A stretch of DNA of 7,576 bases from Sporomusa silvacetica DSM 10669 (GTDB taxonomy: Bacteria > Bacillota > Negativicutes > Sporomusales > Sporomusaceae), in contig NZ_LSLK01000029.1 of assembly GCF_002257705.1 (NCBI RefSeq), positions 1 to 7,576 of the forward strand, written 5' to 3'. Shown one piece after another: positions 1 to 4,954 of this stretch; the first letter of the stretch is position 1; every line of letters starts with the position of its first letter. The position numbers and the translations under genes were made by a program. Below the pieces are notes generated by a model, which saw only the letters and a list, made by a program, of their open reading frames with translations, was not told the DNA's origin and did no database searches.

Positions 1-141
1 CCAACTACCACGCAAAATACTGGGGTATAAGACTCCTCAAGCTTGCTTCGACGAAGAACTCGCTGCTCTATCCTGATATTATTTCCGAGTTTCTCACTTG
101 GTGTTGCATTTGCTATTGCAATTTGCATTTAATTATTATCG

Positions 142-174
142 TTAAAAATAGCTAATCATTGAATATAGTATAGT
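142..174 (+). promoter_or_regulatory. Weak candidate promoter of the amidase gene
   Basis: Two overlapping TATAGT hexamers (164-169 and 169-174) lie just before the amidase ribosome binding site. The only -35-like match is TTAAAA at 142-147, 16 bp before the first hexamer. A start just downstream would leave a very short leader, barely upstream of the ribosome binding site at 182-189. The -35 is poor, so an alternative sigma factor or promoter further left is equally possible. The rest of 1-141 shows only a small CTTC-GAC-GAAG hairpin (46-56) and no gene that I can support. Confidence 0.25.
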
Positions 175-197
175 GAATGACAAAGGAGGAGGAAGGA

Positions 198-773
198 ATG
201 CCTAAGATATGTCTTGATCCCGGCCATGCAGGCGGGAATATTGATCCAGGTTCAATTAATAGCGAAACGGGGTTACAGGAATCGACAGTAAATTTAGCCA
301 TTGCTAGTCTGGTGAAAGAGTATTTGATAGCTGTTGGCTATCAGGTATTGATGACTAGAACCAGGGAAGAACAGGTAGAGACTGATAGTTTAAAGTACAG
401 GTGTGAACTGGCTAATAATTGGGGTGCTGATTTAGTGGTGTCTCTTCATTGCAATTCAGCTACCAGTGAACAAGCTAATGGAACTGAGATTTATACAACA
501 TTGGGCGAGACAGATGGAGATCGTTTAGCTACATACATTATCAACCAGGTAACAGCTAGTTTTTCAGATTTAGAGCTCAGGGCTGATTGGGATGATGGTG
601 ATCCGGACAAGGAAGAGAATTTCTATATATTGCGTTATACGGATGCGCCGGCAGTGCTTCTGGAGATGGCCTTCATTTCTAATCCTGAGGAAGCTGCCAA
701 ACTGGCAGACTCAGCTTGGCAAAGAGATATGGCGCGGGCGGTAGCGCGAGGGATTAGTGATTATTTCGTGTAA
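198..773 (+). CDS. N-acetylmuramoyl-L-alanine amidase (Amidase_3 domain), no signal peptide
   Basis: Predicted zinc amidase that cleaves the bond between N-acetylmuramic acid and L-alanine in peptidoglycan. The 191-residue product is essentially one Amidase_3 domain. Visible family landmarks are the DPGH motif with zinc ligand His10, Glu28 in GLQES as second ligand, His84 in SLHCNS as third ligand, and catalytic Glu156 in LLEMAFISN. I chose ATG 198 because AAAGGAGG (182-189) sits 8 nt before it; an in-frame ATG at 177 would place that ribosome binding site inside the coding region. No signal peptide, membrane anchor or wall-binding domain is present, unlike CwlD- or LytC-type enzymes. It may therefore act in the mother cell or forespore, leave the cell by another route, or be prophage-derived. 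No phage genes are visible nearby. It is convergent with the thioesterase gene. The enzyme class is secure; the biological role is not. Confidence 0.9.
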   Translation: MPKICLDPGHAGGNIDPGSINSETGLQESTVNLAIASLVKEYLIAVGYQVLMTRTREEQVETDSLKYRCELANNWGADLVVSLHCNSATSEQANGTEIYTTLGETDGDRLATYIINQVTASFSDLELRADWDDGDPDKEENFYILRYTDAPAVLLEMAFISNPEEAAKLADSAWQRDMARAVARGISDYFV

Positions 774-779
774 ACTTGT

Positions 780-820
780 CGTAAGGCCTTGCAGTCAATT
801 TTGGATTGCAGGGCCTTACG
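780..820. terminator. Stable hairpin between convergent genes, probable bidirectional terminator
   Basis: Positions 780-796 pair with 804-820 as a 17-bp stem with only two G-U pairs and a 7-nt loop (797-803). It begins 6 nt after the amidase stop codon and ends 15 nt before the stop codon of the convergent thioesterase gene. Neither strand shows a clean run of Ts after the stem, so it may work as a weak terminator or as a 3'-end stabiliser rather than a textbook intrinsic terminator. Confidence 0.6.
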
Positions 821-835
821 AGATTATCATATTGT

Positions 836-1252
836 TTAGAAAAAGGTACCTGTTACAAAAAAAGTGGCCCTGGCAGAAACAACTAACTGATGTGTATTGT
901 TAAAAATATCTGTTGTTGCAACCATGGTTCTGCTGCCATTATGAATTACCAATCCAACAGCAGTGAGCGCCTCCTGGCAGGGAATATCACGAATATAATT
1001 CAAGTTCATATCAAGGGTGACTACCATTTTACCAGTAGTGGTACAGGCCATCCCCATGGCGGTATCGGCTAAGGCAGCCAGTGCACCACCGTGTGCCGAA
1101 TTATAAAAGTTAGTATGTTTGTTTTTTATCGGCATAGATAGGGTAGCTTTGCCAGCCTCCAATTCAACAATCTCCATTTGCAGCAATGTCGCAAATGGAT
1201 TTTCGGAATAAATAGTATGTAGATGATCTTTTAACAGTGATAGGTCTGTCAT
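836..1252 (-). CDS. PaaI-family hotdog-fold acyl-CoA thioesterase
   Basis: Predicted cytosolic thioesterase of the 4HBT/PaaI group, which hydrolyses acyl- or aryl-CoA thioesters. The 138-residue length is typical for a single hotdog domain that works as a dimer or tetramer. The family signature is clear: Asn51, then His54-Gly55-Gly56 at the start of the long hotdog helix, and Asp63 in LADTAMG as the likely catalytic acid. The strand after it (VVTLDMNLNYIRDI, 77-90) and the C-terminal VSARATFFV strand also fit. The start is supported by AGGGAGG 6 nt upstream (reverse complement of 1259-1265). It is divergent from the MFS exporter and shares its control region. The substrate cannot be told from sequence; aromatic-CoA or medium-chain acyl-CoA salvage are both possible. 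Confidence 0.85.
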   Translation of the reverse strand: MTDLSLLKDHLHTIYSENPFATLLQMEIVELEAGKATLSMPIKNKHTNFYNSAHGGALAALADTAMGMACTTTGKMVVTLDMNLNYIRDIPCQEALTAVGLVIHNGSRTMVATTDIFNNTHQLVVSARATFFVTGTFF

Positions 1253-1277
1253 AGCTTGCCTCCCTGAATGTAATGAT

Positions 1278-1309
1278 ATTATTGTACCACAAAGCTACAA
1301 TAATTGGTT
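1278..1309. promoter_or_regulatory. Inverted repeat in the divergent control region, candidate operator with overlapping promoters
   Basis: ATTATTGTA (1278-1286) and TACAATAAT (1296-1304) are perfect 9-bp inverted repeats separated by 9 nt. They lie between the divergent thioesterase and MFS genes. The left arm overlaps an extended -10 on the minus strand (TGGTACAAT, reverse complement of 1281-1289), which could serve the thioesterase. The right arm abuts TTGGTT (1304-1309), a possible -35 for the MFS gene, with GATAAT at 1326-1331 after a 16-bp spacer. A dimeric regulator bound here could control both genes. No regulator gene is adjacent. Confidence 0.45.
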
Positions 1310-1372
1310 CCGCTTAGTTTGGTAGGATAATTCCTTTTTAGCGCGAAGACTGTATTTTAGGGAGGGAAGAAT

Positions 1373-2638
1373 ATGGCAAACATCATAAAGGCGCTTTATA
1401 ACCGCAATTACCGGATTTTTTTTACAGGTCAGGGCTTGTCTGTTATTGGAACATGGATGCAGAATATTGCCTTAAGCTGGCTAAGTTATCGTCTTACTGA
1501 TTCAGCGCTTATGTTGGGGTGGGTGGCTTTTATGGGGCAGATTCCAAACTTTGTGTTGGCACCTTTTGCTGGTGTATGGCTTGATCGATTTGGAAAACGC
1601 AGGGTGCTTATAGTAACTCAATTGCTTAGCCTGATGCAGGCTTCACTTTTAGCTTGGCTTACTTTACATGATAGGATTGGGATTGAGCACATTTTGTTTT
1701 TAAGCCTGTTTTTGGGTTGTGTTAATGCTTTTGACGTCCCGGCACGCCATGCTATTTCGGTGGAGATGATGGATACCCAGGAAGAACGACAGAATGCTAT
1801 TGCTTTAAATTCAGTTACCTACAATATGGCGAGACTGATGGGGCCATTGATAGCAGGTATTCTTATTCCATTGATTGGTGAAGGCTATTGTTTTCTACTT
1901 AACGTTATCAGCTACTGTATTTCTCTTGTATCGCTTGTTGCTTTACGACTGAAATCGGTAAGTAGCAAACAGTTTCATAACAATCTGCTTGAGCATTTTA
2001 AAGAGGGTTATGCATATACTTTTAAGCAACTGCCATTGCGCAACATCCTAGTATTATTGGGAATTATTAGTCTGACCGCAATGCCCTATACGGTATTGTT
2101 GCCAGTATTTGTATCGAAAAATTTAGGTGCCAGTGCAGGGACTATGGGCTTTTTGATGGCGGTTTCTGGTTGCGGTTCGCTGCTGGCAGCTCTTGCTATT
2201 GCTGCCAGGTCGGAATTTCAGGGCTTAGAGAAGTTATTGGTTGTTGCTGCCACTACCATCGGAATTGCACTTATTGGTTTTATGCTGTCTGCGAGCCTGT
2301 GGTTATCTGCTATACTGATGTTTATCCTTGGCATTGGTTTTTTGATCCAGGTTGTCGGCAGCAATACCTTATTGCAGTGTATGGTGGATGATTCAATGCG
2401 AGGCAGGGTGATGAGTTTTTACACGATGATATTGATGGGAATTGGGCCGATAGGCAGTTTGCTTGCCGGCTTTTTGACAAGTCAGATAGGTGTAGTTTAT
2501 ACACTGGCGGTAGGGGGCGTATGCTCATTGGCGGGTGCTTTTTATTTTGGTCGCCATTTATCGGTTTTCCGTGTTCAGGCCTGTCCGATTTACGTCCGGT
2601 CAGGCAGCCTTTCTTCGCAGGATGAATGCCGGTTCTGA
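1373..2638 (+). CDS. MFS transporter, MFS_3 / DHA3 drug- or siderophore-exporter type
   Basis: Predicted 12-helix inner-membrane antiporter of the major facilitator superfamily. The N-terminus (YRIFFTGQGLSVIGTWMQ) and overall pattern match the branch that includes enterobactin exporter EntS and macrolide exporters of the Mef type. The loop between helices 2 and 3 holds the MFS motif A as GVWLDRFGKRR (residues 67-77). The 421-residue length is normal for the family. The last ~30 residues form a polar tail with two cysteines after the final helix. The start ATG is preceded by AGGGAGG (1359-1365) at a 7-nt spacing. It is transcribed away from the thioesterase and has no obvious partner gene, so the exported substrate is unknown. 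No clear terminator is seen before the rubrerythrin gene. Confidence 0.85.
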   Translation: MANIIKALYNRNYRIFFTGQGLSVIGTWMQNIALSWLSYRLTDSALMLGWVAFMGQIPNFVLAPFAGVWLDRFGKRRVLIVTQLLSLMQASLLAWLTLHDRIGIEHILFLSLFLGCVNAFDVPARHAISVEMMDTQEERQNAIALNSVTYNMARLMGPLIAGILIPLIGEGYCFLLNVISYCISLVSLVALRLKSVSSKQFHNNLLEHFKEGYAYTFKQLPLRNILVLLGIISLTAMPYTVLLPVFVSKNLGASAGTMGFLMAVSGCGSLLAALAIAARSEFQGLEKLLVVAATTIGIALIGFMLSASLWLSAILMFILGIGFLIQVVGSNTLLQCMVDDSMRGRVMSFYTMILMGIGPIGSLLAGFLTSQIGVVYTLAVGGVCSLAGAFYFGRHLSVFRVQACPIYVRSGSLSSQDECRF

Positions 2639-2664
2639 ATCTTTATTAGATATTTATATTATGG

Positions 2665-2699
2665 GTATTGTATTAAAAAAAATTCCAATACTATATATG
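2665..2699 (+). promoter_or_regulatory. Candidate promoter and small inverted repeat before rubrerythrin
   Basis: TTGTAT (2668-2673) and TATATA (2692-2697) are separated by 18 bp and could serve the rubrerythrin gene about 45 nt downstream. GTATTG (2665-2670) and CAATAC (2686-2691) form an inverted repeat that overlaps the -35 and spacer, a typical place for a repressor. It does not match the usual PerR box well. The region is AT-rich, so both assignments are tentative. Confidence 0.35.
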
Positions 2700-2740
2700 T
2701 AAAGCGCTGCTTCCATTCTAGATAAGGCGGAGGAAATACA

Positions 2741-3283
2741 ATGAAAAAATTTGTGTGCACTATTTGTGGGTATGTTCATCAAGGAGAGGAGCCTCCTGAA
2801 AAATGCCCGGTTTGTAAAGCCAGCAAAGATAAGTTTAAAGAAATGACAGGAGAGCTGGTATGGGCAGATGAACACAGAATTGGGCTTATGCAAGCTGTTC
2901 CGGTAGAGATAGTAGAAGGTTTAAGGGCTAATTTTATGGGCGAATGTACTGAAGTGGGCATGTATCTGGCCATGTCACGTCAAGCAGATCGGCAAGGATA
3001 CCCTGAGGTGGCAGAAGCCTATAAGCGGATTGCATTTGAGGAAGCCGAGCATGCTGCGAAATTTGCGGAACTGTTGGGCGAGGTAGTTGTAGCCGATACA
3101 AAAGCCAATTTAAGTGCAAGAGTCGAGGCTGAATATGGAGCCTGTGATGGCAAAAAACAACTGGCTATATTAGCAAAACAACACAATTTAGATGCCATCC
3201 ATGATACCGTTCATGAAATGTGTAAGGACGAAGCACGGCATGGGTGCGCTTTTAAGGGGTTGCTTGACAGATACTTCAAATAA
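2741..3283 (+). CDS. rbr: Reverse rubrerythrin (rubredoxin domain first, then ferritin-like diiron domain)
   Basis: Predicted NAD(P)H-linked peroxidase of the anaerobic oxidative-stress defence; family members reduce hydrogen peroxide, using electrons passed through rubredoxin-type iron. Residues 1-35 are a rubredoxin domain with Cys6-x2-Cys9 and Cys22-x2-Cys25. Residues ~50-180 form the ferritin-like four-helix bundle. Likely diiron ligands are Glu68 in MGECTE, Glu101-x2-His104 in EEAEHA, Glu129 or Glu131 in the third helix, and Glu164-x2-His167 in KDEARHG. This domain order is the reverse of classical rubrerythrin and matches the clostridial type that is strongly induced by oxygen and peroxide. 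Length (180) is normal. GGAGG (2729-2733) lies 7 nt before the ATG. The DUF1540 gene follows after 16 nt, so the two are probably co-transcribed. Confidence 0.93.
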   Translation: MKKFVCTICGYVHQGEEPPEKCPVCKASKDKFKEMTGELVWADEHRIGLMQAVPVEIVEGLRANFMGECTEVGMYLAMSRQADRQGYPEVAEAYKRIAFEEAEHAAKFAELLGEVVVADTKANLSARVEAEYGACDGKKQLAILAKQHNLDAIHDTVHEMCKDEARHGCAFKGLLDRYFK

Positions 3284-3299
3284 AAGGGGGAGCGGAAAG

Positions 3300-3623
3300 A
3301 TGGCAAAAATAAATTGTACGGTTACTAATTGTTCACATAATAATTCCGGTATATGTTATGCAAATTGTGTTGATATAGTTGGTAATTCAGCTACCAAGCA
3401 ATGTCATACTTGCTGTGGGTCTTATTTGAACAAGCTCCATTATTCCCAGTTGACCAGCAATGTGTTAAGTTCTGGTTCTTGTGATTGTTTAAAATGCTCA
3501 GTTGAGACCTGTACATATAATGATAACAAGCTTTGCAGTTTAGATACTATTCAGGTTAGTGGAGACAAGGTGGAATATCACACGCAAACAGAATGCGATA
3601 GTTTTAAACATAGAGTTAGCTAA
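3300..3623 (+). CDS. Cysteine-rich protein with two DUF1540 modules
   Basis: Product of 107 residues with 13 cysteines. It holds two copies of the DUF1540 pattern: Cys6-x4-Cys11-x7-Cys19 followed by Cys35/Cys38/Cys39, and Cys66-x4-Cys71-x7-Cys79 followed by Cys99. The second copy keeps the usual TYND and TECDSF wording. DUF1540 proteins are common in spore-forming Firmicutes and their function is not established; the cysteine spacing suggests metal binding. ATG 3300 is preferred because GGGGGAG (3286-3292) sits 7 nt upstream; an in-frame ATG at 3192 lies inside the rubrerythrin gene and would give an unrelated N-terminal extension. The 16-nt gap to rubrerythrin suggests one operon and a link to iron or redox chemistry, which is an inference. 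No signal peptide or membrane segment is visible. Confidence 0.85.
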   Translation: MAKINCTVTNCSHNNSGICYANCVDIVGNSATKQCHTCCGSYLNKLHYSQLTSNVLSSGSCDCLKCSVETCTYNDNKLCSLDTIQVSGDKVEYHTQTECDSFKHRVS

Positions 3624-3640
3624 TGGAGGTAAAATTAGCG

Positions 3641-3677
3641 GAAGTGCCCTACTCGGGTGCTTCTTCTTCGATTTTTT
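3641..3677 (+). terminator. Probable terminator of the rubrerythrin-DUF1540 operon
   Basis: GAAGTGCCC (3641-3649) pairs with GGGTGCTTC (3655-3663) with two G-U pairs and a TACTC loop. A T-rich stretch follows (TTCTTCGATTTTTT, about 3664-3677), interrupted by CG. It begins 17 nt after the DUF1540 stop codon, the expected place for the operon end. Confidence 0.5.
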
Positions 3678-3774
3678 CGCTGGCTTAAAGCAGGAGGCAA
3701 AAAATTTGATAATATAAGTGATGAGGAAAACTGTATAAATCGGTAAATGTAACTAATTGAAGAAGGATGTGATT

Positions 3775-4245
3775 TTGTTGAAGCAATTATTACGTTTTTT
3801 TGCGCAAGCACTTTCTCGGTATCAAGACTCGGCCTTACTTCTATTCCGTCTCGGCTTAGGTGGGATGTTTATGTGGCATGGCTGGCCTAAGATTATCGGC
3901 GGAACTGAAAAATGGGCAGGACTAGGCAAGTCGATGGGGACTTTTGGAATTGATTTTGCCCCGGTTCTTTGGGGGTTTATGTCCAGCTTTGCTGAGTTTG
4001 GCGGTGGTCTGTTATTTGCGATTGGTCTATTTTATCGTCCAGCCTGCTTGCTACTGGTTAGCAATATGATGGTAGCCTTTACCAGTCAGATGATTAATGG
4101 TACAGGTCTGCAGAAAGCATCGCAGTCGCTGGAGGATGGGATAAGCTTCTTCGGCGCGGCCTTTATTGGTCCAGGTAAATATAGCTTAGATTATTATATG
4201 AGGATTGAGAAGCCGGCAGAAAAAAGGCCTCAGAGCCCGTTTTAG
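3775..4245 (+). CDS. DoxX-family membrane protein
   Basis: Small four-helix inner-membrane protein of the DoxX family. Some members are linked to terminal oxidases or thiosulfate:quinone oxidoreductase and others to redox stress; the role of most is unknown. The family core is seen at residues 25-39 (RLGLGGMFMWHGWPK), in the middle helices (~63-107), and in the closing GPGKYSLD motif (132-139). The start is uncertain. TTG 3775 is chosen because AAGGA (3763-3767) lies 7 nt upstream. TTG 3778, GTG 3769 and TTG 3757 are in frame, but the last has no ribosome binding site. From 3775 the product is 156 residues, usual for the family. Its position after the rubrerythrin operon fits a redox role but it has its own upstream gap of ~110 nt after a terminator. 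No convincing promoter was found. Confidence 0.8.
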   Translation: MLKQLLRFFAQALSRYQDSALLLFRLGLGGMFMWHGWPKIIGGTEKWAGLGKSMGTFGIDFAPVLWGFMSSFAEFGGGLLFAIGLFYRPACLLLVSNMMVAFTSQMINGTGLQKASQSLEDGISFFGAAFIGPGKYSLDYYMRIEKPAEKRPQSPF

Positions 4246-4279
4246 GAGTAATCTCTGAAAGTTTATAAAACAAAGAATC

Positions 4280-4308
4280 TTGACAAAATACATCTGTACT
4301 GTTATATT
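4280..4308 (+). promoter_or_regulatory. Consensus sigma-A promoter of the T-box leader
   Basis: TTGACA (4280-4285) and TATATT (4303-4308) are separated by exactly 17 bp. Transcription should start near 4315, about 60 nt before the first paired segment of the T-box Stem I. It lies 34 nt after the DoxX stop codon, so the permease transcript is independent of the upstream genes. Confidence 0.8.
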
Positions 4309-4314
4309 ATACTC

Positions 4315-4695
4315 AATATACTGTTTTTGACTGAAAATGCAATAAGATAAAGTAGTATTACAATTGATTATATAGCTATCCTAAAGACTGTGAAGAGGAG
4401 AGTAGCCTTCAATTACAGCGCAGAGAACCGGCGGTTGGTGAAAGCCCGGACTGAAGTTGAATCGTGAAGTACACCTCAGAGTTGCTAGCTGAAGGGTTCA
4501 TTATTATAATTTTGAACTTGGTAGGCGTGGTCGGAACTTCCGCCGTTATTGTGAAGAGGGTATCGGTAAGCATAGTGCTTTGCCCGTACTCTGCAGAGGA
4601 GGAGTCAATAACCAATCCGGTTTAACGACTCTACAAGGGTGGTATCGCGGGAATATACTCCCGTCCCTTATTTAATTAAGGGACGGGGGTTTTTT
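4315..4695 (+). promoter_or_regulatory. T-box riboswitch, predicted to sense tRNA-Tyr
   Basis: Full-length T-box leader that senses the charging state of a tRNA and controls the permease downstream. Stem I closes with AGCTA (4374-4378) and TAGCT (4486-4490). GAGG (4395-4398) pairs with CCTC (4474-4477) below the specifier loop, which shows the AGTA (4401-4404) and GAA (4466-4468) sides of its S-turn. TTCAATT (4408-4414) pairs with AGTTGAA (4455-4461). The AGAGA bulge (4422-4426) and the distal GGTTGGTG loop (4433-4440), closed by CCGG arms (4428-4431 and 4446-4449), are classic elbow-binding elements. The T-box core is at 4635-4650, with TGGT (4640-4643) offering U to pair with discriminator A. 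Reading one nucleotide after GAA, the specifier is TAC (4470-4472) followed by purine A, hence tyrosine; GTA (valine, 4469-4471) is the less likely alternative. Confidence 0.93.
4660..4695 (+). terminator. T-box intrinsic terminator
   Basis: CCCGTCCCTTA (4660-4670) pairs with TAAGGGACGGG (4677-4687) around a TTTAAT loop, and six Ts follow (4690-4695). The competing antiterminator uses AAGGG (4635-4639) with CCCTT (4665-4669), so binding of uncharged tRNA at TGGT would break this hairpin and let transcription reach the permease. Confidence 0.95.
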
Positions 4696-4733
4696 ATTAC
4701 CCTAACAGAAAGTATAAAACTTTCTTAAAAGCA

Positions 4734-4883
4734 GGATAAGGGCAACATCGACTTCCGCTTTCGCCAAAGGCTCGGCGCAAGCCGTGTTTTCTTTATCCAG
4801 ATGGAAAGGTTAACTTTCCCTGGATTGAACGACTAAGGCTTCTGCCGGCGTCCTAAAGGACTTGCCACAAGCCAAGTCTTTTT
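4734..4883. repeat. Structured block of two diverged repeat units between T-box and permease
   Basis: The two halves, 4750-4796 and 4831-4885, align with each other. Both start GACT, contain CTT..GCC, then AAAGG, then CAAGCC, and end in a T-rich TTTAT. Each half can fold. GGATAAGG (4734-4741) pairs with CTTTATCC (4791-4798) around the first unit. A central hairpin pairs ATCCAG (4795-4800) with CTGGAT (4820-4825) and GGAAAG (4803-4808) with CTTTCC (4814-4819). It shares bases with the first stem, so the two compete. No coding potential is seen. It may belong to a dispersed repeat family of the genome or be an additional leader element. Confidence 0.5.
4831..4883 (+). terminator. Second terminator-like hairpin downstream of the T-box
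   Basis: GACT (4831-4834) pairs with AGTC (4875-4878), GGCTT (4837-4841) with AAGCC (4869-4873), GGC (4847-4849) with GCC (4864-4866), and GTCC (4850-4853) with GGAC (4858-4861) around a TAAA loop. Five Ts follow at 4879-4883. It has the outline of an intrinsic terminator but lies about 70 nt before the permease start, so full termination here would silence the gene. The stem has internal mismatches and its strength is uncertain. Confidence 0.4.
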
Positions 4884-4954
4884 ATGTATTTCATTTGAGG
4901 AGGGGATTTGTAGAAAATTGCTAGTATGTTAGCAAAAGTAGGAAGGGGATTAAA

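Noticed and set aside
1..141. Possible end of a gene or a repeat copy at the left edge
   Set aside because: No frame stays open with a credible start or a recognisable product on either strand, and only a 4-bp hairpin is visible; the flank needed to judge it is outside the window.
890..1072. Plus-strand ORF of 60 codons
   Set aside because: It lies wholly inside the thioesterase gene on the other strand, lacks a ribosome binding site and has a composition typical of an antisense shadow.
3192..3299. Upstream in-frame extension of the DUF1540 gene
   Set aside because: It overlaps the rubrerythrin coding region in another frame and matches nothing in the family; the ribosome binding site clearly serves ATG 3300.
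3706..3739. TTGATA and TATAAA as a promoter for DoxX
   Set aside because: The spacer would be 22 bp, outside the working range, and no better pair was found.
4230..4258. TCAGAG/CTCTGA hairpin around the DoxX stop codon
   Set aside because: Only six base pairs, a long loop and no T-run; too weak to call a terminator.
4409..4615. Minus-strand ORF of 68 codons
   Set aside because: It is the antisense of the T-box leader, whose RNA structure fully explains the sequence.
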